From positions 1 through 27,073 of the forward strand of contig JASANZ010001954.1 of NCBI GenBank assembly GCA_030849805.1: a DNA stretch of 27,073 nucleotides, in the 5' to 3' direction. Positions 15,709 through 25,600 of the stretch are shown here, piece by piece. The notes below the pieces were generated by a model. It searched no databases. It saw only the letters and a program-made list of their open reading frames with translations, and had not been told where the DNA came from. Made by a program: the position numbers and the translations under genes. Positions within the stretch are counted from its first letter, which is position 1; each line of letters opens with the position of its first letter. This DNA comes from Sergeia podlipaevii (taxonomy: Eukaryota; Euglenozoa; Kinetoplastea; Trypanosomatida; Trypanosomatidae).

Positions 15709-17991
15709 ATGCTTCTAGCAGAAAAGCGAAAGAAGCAGGCGGTGGCGGGAAAGATTGGACATGATGAGTATGTCTACAAGCTAGGTGACCCCAACGTGTA
15801 CTACCAAGAAGTGCAGATTAGAGGCCAGGGAAACATTGTTCGCGGTGCTCCTGGCAATGTCGGACCTGGGCACGTGTATCGCCAGCAACAGCAAGGTGAT
15901 AATCGCCCGCCGTATGCGGTAGATGATGAGGCCGCCAACGGCCGCGGTGGTAATGCAGGGGGCCGGAATAACAACGGTCCTCTAGTGCTCATGTCACCTC
16001 ACCCTAACAACGGCGGTGGCGATGGTGGCTACCCTTCTCCAGCGCTAGGACCAGGCGGGTACGGCCCGTTGATGGCAGCACCCCTGTACGCTCCCCCAGT
16101 ACCCACGTTAGCACCCCCCAACAGCCTCCCTGGTCTGCTTCCTCCCATCTACAAGCCCAAGGGACCCCTCTTATTTAACACTCCTAGCGCTCCACTCGGC
16201 TATCCAGCAGCAGCACAACCTGCTGGGGGATACGCCTTTATGCCGCAGCCCATGCAAGCCGTAGATCTGCAAAGACCGCACTTGGGCCCTTCTCTCCCTC
16301 CGCTAAACTTTGGCGATTTCAACCACAATGTTGGCGGTGGTGGTGATGGAAGCCGCACACCGCCAGCGCGCACCCTAGAGCCAGCAGCACCGCGCTCTCC
16401 AGGCGTAGGTGGGCGGCGCCACAGCACACAGGGAGTCTTCCCAGGAGATGACGGAGGGCTCTCCCCAGAAGCGGAGCGTGAGATGGCTCGCAGACGTGCG
16501 CAGCAGCTCCAACGTGATAACGCACAACAGATGGAAGATCAGCGCAGACGCAAGGAGGAGGCGGTGAGGCTGGAGAGGGAGGCCGAGGCCCGTGAGGACG
16601 CACGAGTACGTCGGGAAGCGGAGCTGCGGGCGAAGAGAGAACTGGCGGAAGTACAGAAGGAAGAGGAGGAAAGGCAGGCCAAGATGAGAGGCCCTGGGGG
16701 GATCGCAGTACCAGCAACAACAATAGTGGCACCTCCTCCTCCAGCCCCGGAGCCGAAGAAGCAGCCTAGCCACACGAGCACTCCTGCTCCTCAGCCACCA
16801 CAGCAAACTCTGACCCCGCAGGCGGTTCCCCAGCCACAGCCACAGCCTCTCTGGGAAGCAGCGTTGCGTCCCTCCTCAGACCCTTACAAGTTCTTCCCGG
16901 CTCCAGGCCTCTCATCCCCTGGGTCCTACTTGAGCAACTTCTTGCCCCAGCAACAGCAACAGCAGCAGCCCTTGCCCTTTCCCCAGCAGCCCCCTTTCTT
17001 TCAACAGCAGCAGCAGCAGCCGCTTCGGACTCACTCATTCACGACTCTCAGTACAGCTGCTGCTCCGCCTTCTCCTGTACACTCCAACTACAGTTATCAG
17101 GAGGACTTGCTCAAGAAGGAGCTCCACCACATCTCGACCGATCAACGACGCCTGGAGCATCTCGTGGAGGAGTCCATTCGCTTCAATCAGTTTACTGCGG
17201 TCCAGGCAGCCCAGGCGGCAGCTCAAGCCAGCTCGGCGATGTCACAAGTCGCCAGCAACGCATCTACGCCACGACGTGCAAGCGTTAGTGTGCATCCACA
17301 ACACCAGCAAGCCAACGCAGTCAGTCCACTCCGCTTAACCTCGCCTCACCTGCCCGTCGGTGCCGGCACGTATCTTACACGCGACCTCCAGCTGCCCTCT
17401 GCGACAGCGCAGCCGCTTCCCCCTTACTCCTCGCGCGCCATGACACCTACTAATATGAGCTCCGCAAGTCACAGCAACACGAGCCTCGCTGGTGTGTTGC
17501 GACCTTTGAGCGGCAGTCACGGTGGCGGCACTACTACTACTGCTGCTCCTATGAGCAACTATCTTTCAGACTTTTTGAAGGGTCCTCCTACGACCGCAGG
17601 CGCCAACCCACCTCCACCTAGCACTGCTGGCCTTCTCTGGCCTGGACTGAACGTTAACAACAACATAGCGACGACCTCCACCACCGGGGCTATTTATGGG
17701 AACATGGACGCGAGTAGGGACTTAACGACTTCTAGTCGTCTTGTAGGCGGTGTCCACAATCCACTCTACACTTCCACCCAGACGAACGGTGCAGGGGGGA
17801 TATCTGTTCTGGCTTCACAGGTGTATTCAGAGTCCTGGCGGGATGGACGCCCATCGGACCCAGAGGACCTCTCTGTGGAACCTTCCAAGTTTGTTGGTTG
17901 CAATATCTTGATGGAGCACTCAAGCACGGGTATACCTGAGGAAAGACCACATACTGCTCAGGCTGTGAAGGAGGGGTCAGTTTCCGCCTAA
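15709..17991 (+). CDS. Pro/Gln-rich protein with central charged coiled coil, unknown function
   Basis: A 760-residue protein. I do not recognise a catalytic domain. The first 55 residues (starting MLLAEKRKKQ) are compact and probably the conserved N-terminal signature. Residues 60-250 are Gly/Pro/Asn-rich. Residues 255-328 form a dense Arg/Glu/Gln coiled coil. Residues 335-455 are Pro/Gln-rich with several poly-Gln stretches. A second predicted helix spans 463-510 and ends in an Ala/Gln repeat. The short motif YLS(N/D)FL occurs twice, at 407-412 and 618-623. Disordered Ser/Thr-rich sequence fills the rest. Tyr-x-x-Phe-Leu motifs beside charged coils recall CSPP1-type spindle/centrosome proteins, but this is weak and should be treated as a hypothesis. 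Its neighbours are p28 and a kinesin. The ATG chosen is the first after the predicted acceptor. Confidence 0.88.
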   Translation: MLLAEKRKKQAVAGKIGHDEYVYKLGDPNVYYQEVQIRGQGNIVRGAPGNVGPGHVYRQQQQGDNRPPYAVDDEAANGRGGNAGGRNNNGPLVLMSPHPNNGGGDGGYPSPALGPGGYGPLMAAPLYAPPVPTLAPPNSLPGLLPPIYKPKGPLLFNTPSAPLGYPAAAQPAGGYAFMPQPMQAVDLQRPHLGPSLPPLNFGDFNHNVGGGGDGSRTPPARTLEPAAPRSPGVGGRRHSTQGVFPGDDGGLSPEAEREMARRRAQQLQRDNAQQMEDQRRRKEEAVRLEREAEAREDARVRREAELRAKRELAEVQKEEEERQAKMRGPGGIAVPATTIVAPPPPAPEPKKQPSHTSTPAPQPPQQTLTPQAVPQPQPQPLWEAALRPSSDPYKFFPAPGLSSPGSYLSNFLPQQQQQQQPLPFPQQPPFFQQQQQQPLRTHSFTTLSTAAAPPSPVHSNYSYQEDLLKKELHHISTDQRRLEHLVEESIRFNQFTAVQAAQAAAQASSAMSQVASNASTPRRASVSVHPQHQQANAVSPLRLTSPHLPVGAGTYLTRDLQLPSATAQPLPPYSSRAMTPTNMSSASHSNTSLAGVLRPLSGSHGGGTTTTAAPMSNYLSDFLKGPPTTAGANPPPPSTAGLLWPGLNVNNNIATTSTTGAIYGNMDASRDLTTSSRLVGGVHNPLYTSTQTNGAGGISVLASQVYSESWRDGRPSDPEDLSVEPSKFVGCNILMEHSSTGIPEERPHTAQAVKEGSVSA

Positions 17992-18370
17992 CTGTAATAG
18001 AAATAATAAAAAAAGGCACTTGGAGGAGACACGGAGAGGGGGGGGGGACGAGAATACGTTCATAGAAGCAGGAAATAGAAACAAGACAATATTGTATCTT
18101 CATTATAAGCCCTCCTTAACTATAGAAGAAAGAAGAAGGGACACACATGCTAATCGTTTTCCTCTTTTCTTTTAAAAGGAATTGCTGTGTCAAGTATATA
18201 TACATTTTATAGAGCGTGACTTTGCTTTTTATTATAATAATAAAAATGCTTTTTTTTATGAGAAGGCAGATTGATGTGTGCGAGGTAAGTATATATGGGA
18301 CGATGACCATCTTGTGAGATGCATTCCTCTATACATGTTTCTTAGGAATCTTCGCATGCAGAGAGATATC

Positions 18371-18395
18371 ATTGTGTGACATGCAGTCACACAAT
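18371..18395 (+). other. Perfect inverted repeat, 10-bp stem and 5-nt loop
   Basis: ATTGTGTGAC (18371-18380) and GTCACACAAT (18386-18395) are exact reverse complements around the loop ATGCA. It lies 380 nt after the stop of the Pro/Gln-rich gene, so it may sit in that gene's 3' UTR. The stem is of mixed composition, not AT-only. Confidence 0.65.
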
Positions 18396-19523
18396 AGGAA
18401 GTCAGCACACAAGCACACACACACACACATTTATATGTATGTTTTTTTTTTTGTTGTTGTTAACCTGCTATTTCTTTTTCTTTTTTTTTATCTACATATT
18501 TTTATGGTGTGTTGTTTCTGCGTGATGCAGTTTGCTCGCATTTTATTTTATTTATTTTTTTACATTTTTTTTGTTATATACATATATATCTTACTATCTT
18601 TATTAAATAAAGGGAAACAATATATATATATATATGCTATATTTTGCCTGCTATTGCATTAGTATAAGTGCTGATGCACACATCGTCTCTATTGCTTTTA
18701 TCCTCTTTTGTGCCTTATTCATGGTACAATGCATCACGTCTCCGTCTATCTATCTTTTTATCTATTTTTTTTTCTTGTATCTCACATTTCTTTTTATTTT
18801 ACTCTGTAGTAATCTTTTTTATTTTTACTAGAGAGAAGAAACAAGCGGACACAGATCTAGAGTCTGCTTCTTTTTTTTGTTTGTTTTTATCTAAAACCCA
18901 TCACTTCTTTCATCAAGTCGTAAACTTACACTTTTTTTTTTGAAGCCTACAATTGGCGTTTCTTAACTATCATCATTATTGTATTTCTCTTGTGAATTCA
19001 CCTTGACGTGGGTTCCACATCACGCTAGGTACCAAAGAGTACTCTCCTCTTTATACATTTAGCTCATCGCAATACCAAAGGGTGAGAAAGAGAAAAAAGT
19101 AAGGGAAAGACAAGCGCGCATATAGAAACCAAGCACACCGCCACATATCGTGAAGATCTTGCCTGTTCGCGTCTTTTTATCTATTTCTGAGTGAAAGCAG
19201 ATTCACTATATATATTTATTTTTTTGTCTCTTTCCTTCCTCTCTTTCATTTTATTTCTTTTAACTGTACGACTATCTGGCTATTGTTTTTTTTGTTTTTT
19301 TTATAATTTTTATATAAATATCCGAGCGAAGTGTATCGTCAGTCGTAGTGCCTGAAGTTTATATATACATTCTACATTGAGCACCATCTGTGTACAGCAG
19401 TTTTCAAAATTTTTTTTTATTTTGTGCTTTTTTTTTTCTAGACACTTTTCTTTTTTTACGTGTGTTGCTTTCCCAAGATAATATATATTAAAATATTGTT
19501 AAATCAGCAAATTTCCTCTTTCC

Positions 19524-19545
19524 TTTTTTTTTTGGGGGGGGGGGG
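19524..19545 (+). repeat. Adjacent T10 and G12 homopolymers
   Basis: Ten T are followed directly by twelve G. The block is upstream of the predicted SL acceptor of the kinesin gene. Homopolymer lengths like these are prone to sequencing or assembly error, so exact counts should not be trusted. Confidence 0.85.
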
Positions 19546-19570
19546 AAATATTATTTCCTGTGTCTGCGGC

Positions 19571-19595
19571 TGCTTTTTCTCCTTTTCTCTGGTAG
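19571..19595 (+). promoter_or_regulatory. Predicted SL trans-splice acceptor, kinesin gene
   Basis: A long pyrimidine tract (19571-19590) is followed by AG at 19594-19595. The 88-nt 5' UTR contains no ATG before 19684. The longer open frame begins at GTG (19633) inside this UTR and is not used as a start. Confidence 0.7.
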
Positions 19596-19683
19596 ACAGT
19601 ACACGTACACACATTGTCTGTAAATACGCCGAGTGAAAAAAAAAAAAAACATCCATACCAAAACAAAAAAGCCATCGGGATTA

Positions 19684-22600
19684 ATGGCAGATCATGCCGA
19701 GTACCCTGACGACGGCCACATTTTTGTTTGTGTGCGTGTTCGTGATATCTCTGCAAATATCGGAGCATGCGCTGCCACCGCCGCAGCCGCAAGTGGCGCA
19801 GCGCCACCACCTTCTGAGAGCCGCAAGACCATCGTACGTGAGGCACAGAGGATCTGCGTCTCCACAATAGAGAACATCGTTGTGATGCATGATCCTAAGA
19901 CTTTGGATGACGCCGGTACGGTTGCGCGTGACGCCAACAACGTTGTGCAGCTTCTCACAGATCGCGCAGACCACCACCAGCACTTCCGCAAAACAACTGG
20001 TAGCGATACGGTCATCACCGCCAGGACTCGCTCTTCCCGCAAGAACACCACGGGCGCGGGCGGGGGCCGTGGTCTGACCTCCACCGGCACTGCGAGCTAC
20101 TATGAGTGTGACAAGTGTCTTGCCTCCATGGATGAGGCTTCAATGCTGAAGATGCCTGTTATCCGCAATAGTGACTTTCTCCAGCCCCCGCCCTACGGCT
20201 CTCAAGAAGATGTCTACCGCAGTACTGCAATTCACGCGGTGCAGGCCGCGGTGGAGGGCATTAATTCCTGCGTGTTTGCTTATGGACAAACGGGTAGTGG
20301 TAAGACCTACACGCTCTTCGGCGATACCACCAACATCCGTCGTGACCCTGGAGTCGTTCCACGCACAATCTCCGATCTCTTTACGCAACTTGAAGGCATT
20401 AAAGCTACTTACGCTAGTGATGCAGTCACAGACTACTCCTACGCAGTTTCTCTCTCCTTCTTTGAGATTTACCAAAACGAAGTGTACTGCCTGCTCTCAC
20501 ACAATGGACCACTCTACGTGCAGTTCTCTCGCGATGTCGGCGGCAAGAGAGAGACCATGACAATTCAAGACTTACAACAGCACTCCGTCGCGTCCGCGGA
20601 GAAGGCGTATCCACTCATTGAAATGGGCTTACGTAGGCGCCAGACGTGCGAGACAGGCATGAACGCGCGGAGTAGCCGCAGCCACGCTATTCTGCAAGTG
20701 CGTGTGGCGCAGTGGCGCACTAACCGTGACACCCGTGAGACCGTGGAGCTCAACGCAACCATCAACCTCGTTGACCTCGCGGGCAGCGAGCGGCAGCGCA
20801 CCTCAAATACGCACGGAAAAAGCCGTGAAGAGGGCATCCAGATCAACCGGTCGCTTGCCACCTTAGCCCGCGTGATCAACGACATTGCACGCGGCGCCAA
20901 GTTTGTCAACTACCGCGACTCGCTGCTCACCATGGTGCTCAAGGACAACTTGGGCGGCAATAGTAAGACTTTTATGATCGCCACCGTGTCCCCGGTCTCT
21001 TTCAACTATCTGGAGTCCTGCGCGACGCTCTTGTACGCGAAGGATGTACGCAAGATTCGTAACCGACCGATTGTCAACCGAACTTTTCAAACCCGCGCCA
21101 ACTTGTTAGAGCAAAATTCTCTCCTCAAGCGTGAGAACGAGAAGCTCAAGGAACAGATGGAAGCGTGGATGAAGCGACTGCAAAAATGCGGGGAAGGCGG
21201 CGGCGACGGCATCACGGATAACGAAAGCATTATGGAGCTCGCCGCTCACTCGCGATTGCTTCTTGGCACCACCAACGTGAAAGGTGACAATACTCGAAGT
21301 GGTAGTGTCAGACTCATCACTGGCGGCATGTGCGGGAGCGCCACAGAGGCCTTTGTTTCTTCGACTAGCGCAGGACTGACTGCGCCACTGTTGATCAGTT
21401 CGCACCGGCGGTACAGAAGTGTGGCGGGCATCGGCGGCACCTGCGTCGAGGGCGGCGTGGTGCGCGTGACCGCGCTAGTGAAGGAGTCGATGCGCTTTGA
21501 TGTGTGCTGTCCAGCACCACCACAGGGACACAAAAACAGCAGCAGCAACAGCTGCAATCACACCGATAGTGCGGAAGACTTCCGAAAAGAAAAGAGTACC
21601 ATTTGTTGTGGCAGTCTGGAGCTGGAGCGTGCGACGCAACGCTCGTGTGAACAGAGGTTCTGGGTACGTTTCCAGCCTTCAGACGACGCAGAAGCCGTTT
21701 CACGTATTATTGACGTGCAGATCAACGGCCGCAGCTTGGGCACAGGTCGCCGCGAACTCAGTCACGGGGATGTGATGTGTGCCTATCTTGAGGACAGCAA
21801 CACAACCGCCGCCACGCAGGAGCAGAGCTTGCTTTCTTTTCACTTTGTGGACCTCAACTGTCTCTCACGTGCCGTCAACGGCCGCACAAGCGGCGATAGT
21901 GGCGCCACGCTGGCTCAGCTGGCGGTGTCAGTGGATATCCCAGAGGGCATGGAGCATCTTACTATTGATGACATTCACCAACTGCAGCGCGACAACGCCA
22001 AGCTGCTCGATATGGTGCGCCAGCAGACGGACGCAATGGAGTTCCAGTGCCAGCGCGATGTGCAATCACGAGTGCGCCTTTCCGGCGTTGCAACGCCGAG
22101 CTGTGAGCCCTCTCCGAGCCCACGTCCGCTCATAATTAGCCCTGCTCCGGTCACACCTGCTGAATACAAGAAAGCAGCAGCTCAAGAGCCATTTCACCGA
22201 ACCACAGCGTCTCCTTCCATCATACGCACCACATCTGTCATGCGATGCGACGTTGAGAGCGCAGCGCTGCTGCAGCGTGCAGAGCAAAGTGTGTCTCAGA
22301 GGCTCGACAGTGCCATGCGTGAGAACAAGGACTTGCACAAGGCGGTCACGCGCCGAAACGAGACGCTGGAGGCGCTGGCGAGGCGGCTTGCCGCTCTCGA
22401 AGCGGGTGAAAACGATCCTGACTCCGTTCCTGTGCCACCACCTCGTGGCTCCACGCAGACTGAGATCTCGAGTTGCTGCGCACACGCGTCCGTTAGTATC
22501 AGCCCTTCAGCCCTGCGAGAGGACGAGGACAAGGAGAACCGCCACGTAGAGCGCAGCTTGGCAGCCGTATCCTCTCCCTCGTCTTCTTCAGAGGGTTCTC

Positions 22601-25600
22601 ACTTTGGGGAGGCAGAGGTGGAGGCACAGGCTCCACCAACAACGACTCGGACGCGGCAGCAGCAGAACCCAAGCTGTGAGGCTGAACCTGAGGCCGTGGA
22701 AAAGCTTGGGGATGGCCGCATGCGAATCTTTTTTGAGAATTCTGAGGGTGATCGTGAGCGTTATCACGCTGCGGTGCGGGAACGTGCGTACTACGACCGC
22801 ATTGCGGAGCTCGAGACGCTCATTGATGAACTGCGCTCGCAGCTCGCTCTCACCGAATGTCGCCTCCGCGTGGCGCAGGACGACACTCTTGAGCAGCAGA
22901 TATTGCGTGAGGACGTCGAGAGCGACCTCGCCAACGTGACGCGTGAGCTGGAAGACGTTCGAGCGGAAGTGGCGCAGCTTGCTCGCGACAACGCCTCACT
23001 AGAGGTATTGCTTAAGCAATGCGAGGAGGCTCTGCACGCCGCCACCGCACTCAACGATGAGGAGGTCGGGCGTCAACTAGCGGTGATGCGCGATCAGGTG
23101 CGTGCGCTGCGAGAGCTTGCACGGTTGTGGAAGCGGCGGACGATGAAGTACATCGCAATGGGCTACGGCAATCTGGAGGACGTGCAAGGCGGTCATCTTC
23201 ACGGGACCGATCCGGTACCTTGGGATGTGCTGGCGACAGTGGCAACCGCGACGCCAGCGAAGAAGCGTCTTGGTGCTTCAGGTACGGAGGAGCAGACGCG
23301 AAATGCTGTTGCAGAAGTAGACTTATTTGAGAAGGCAACTGCGCTGGATGCGGTGGTGGCGCTCGAGAGCGCGCTGCGCGAGCTGGAAAATGAAAATCAA
23401 CGCCTTCTCGATGTGGTGCGGCGGTGTGAGGCGGACTTGCAGCACTGTCGCGATCTCATTGAACTCTTAAAGCGGGAGCGGGATGGGCTTGAGAAGGAAG
23501 CAGCCAACGCGAGCGCGAGCGAGGAGGAAAGTTTGCGATTGAAGAGGCTGCTTGAAGCCAAATGCCAGCAACTGATAGAGGCGGAGTGCGATCTCAGTGA
23601 GACCCAGAGACGCTTGAATGACGCTGTTCAGCAGTCCAAAGAAACAAAGCGCAAGGCTGTGAAGAACAATGAGCTTCTGCTTGCACAGCAGCGTGGAGTG
23701 ATCATGGACCTGGAGCGGCAGGTAGACCAGCTGCAAATCAATCTCAGCGGAAAGGATGACGAGCTGCGCAGTGTGCTACAGTACGTGGAGAGCAGTGATC
23801 AGATCACATTGGGTGATGATATCAAGGACTATCAGCTGCGGAATCGCATCGAGGACATTCTCGCGGATGAGCTGTGCAGCCACAAGGGTGCCGTGAACAG
23901 TGGCTACTCTGCGTTTCCCTCTGAGTTTCAGTTCTCGGAGGAGCTCATCGCGCTCATCCGCATTTGCCTCCGTGTGCTGCTAGACAAGCTCAAGGTGGAG
24001 CTCTACGTGATCAACCGTCAGAACCTGCGCAAGTACGAGCTCCTCGTGCCTTCCGTTCAGCTACGACCTGAGGCTCAGTTCCACAGCTTCATTCATGAGC
24101 TGCGCGGTGTTGTGGTCGAGGTGGCCGGCAAGGCGCAGCGTATTGGAGGCAAGTGGTCCATCTCAGAAGCGGATATCATGTCCAACCTGGTCGACCACCG
24201 CCGTCGCCGCGCCGGCAGTGCACTTAACGGCCTTCTCATCTGGTACGATCACTGGGACCTCGCTCCCAAGACAGAGCACGTGTGCTACATGGAGCTCATC
24301 CGCAACACAGAGCGCATCATGCAGATTGCTCGACTGGTGCGTCAGGAAAGCTTCACCAACACGAACGCCACCTCAACTTTGCTTTTGCCCATTCCAGGCG
24401 ACAAGGGAGCAAGTGATCTGGCGTACGTCTCGGAAACCGCCCGGCAGCGTGACACCACCGTGCAGGACAGTCGAAAGATACTAGGGAAGATGGGCTGTGG
24501 CACCAAGAGCAGCAGCAATCTGGCCAAGTTCTGCGCCTCGCCATCGAAGATGTCTGCCATCACTCCAATTATACAAAACAGCGAAGATGATGCACTCAAC
24601 GAAGGCAATCAACTGCGACGCACCGCCACTGCGCTTGTGATGGCGCAGACAACACCGTTTAGCCGCACAGCGTCCTCACAGCACCTGCCGCCACAACACC
24701 CAGCAGCAGCGTTCGAAACTTCTGCCACATCACCTTGTGATCCTCCTTATGCTGCAGTAGGGTCGACGCCACTGCGCCGCACCAACACGGCCATGAGCGC
24801 TCTTGGCGGAACGTGTGGTGGGGGTAGTGGCGGCGGCGGTGTAGATGGCGTTTCGCCTGCGGTGGCGCGCGCGGCTGGCATTCCCCCTGCCCCGTTGAGG
24901 CTCAACCGCAGCAGCACCGCTTGTGTCCTGGCCGCCTCCGAGGCTGACGTGAACTACGTCGCCACCACTGACGTTGCGCGCGTGGAGTCCATCAACAGCT
25001 ACAAATTCCAGCGTCGCATGAGCGCGGCCGTGCTGCCTACTTCGACCATTACTGGCACATCTGCGGGTATTGAGTCTCATCATAATAACTCGCGCCAACG
25101 CAAGCGTTCTGAGCAGCAGCAGAACAAGCCCAACAGCGTGACCTCCTCCTCCACTGCACGGAAGCGTGCAGGGCTTTCTAAGTTGAGTAGCCTCTTCGGC
25201 CGCTGTCAGACCGCTGCGCCGGCCTTGTGTAGCATTGGGCCTACGGTCACACGTAAAACGCGGGGCGGCGGGGACAGTGGTGGAAGCCCAAAGGTGTCGC
25301 GGCTGAGTCTTGCGGGGAGCACCGCCAAATCCCATCGCCGCAGCGACGGCAACGTTGATGATCTCAAAAAGAAGAAGTCATCCAAAATGTTGGGTACGGC
25401 GGCGGCGGCGAGTGTAACGGGGCCGCTTTCGTGGTCGACCCTTGCTTCAGCTGGTTCTAAGAAATCGAATGCTGCATCCAAGTCGGACAAGCCCTCCAGC
25501 ACTCTTGCCTTTGGTCGGTCCTGCACAGCAGCAGTAGTGCCATCGTTGTCTTTGAGCAAACAGACGAAGGCAGCAGGGTTCTCTCGTCTCGCATTGCGAG

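Larger units (their letters stand above)
17992..19683 (+). other. Intergenic region before the kinesin gene
   Basis: About 1.7 kb without a supported gene. It contains G10 at 18038-18047, a perfect 10-bp inverted repeat (18371-18395), eight CA units at 18414-18429, many poly-T tracts, a cluster of short palindromes at 18992-19045, and T10 followed by G12 at 19524-19545. The stretch about 18980-19190 is less T-biased than the rest, but I see no RNA-gene boxes in it. The region ends with the predicted SL acceptor of the kinesin gene. Confidence 0.7.

Noticed and set aside
19633..19683. Lys-rich extension of the kinesin frame
   Set aside because: It begins at GTG in the predicted 5' UTR; translation should start at the first ATG, 19684.
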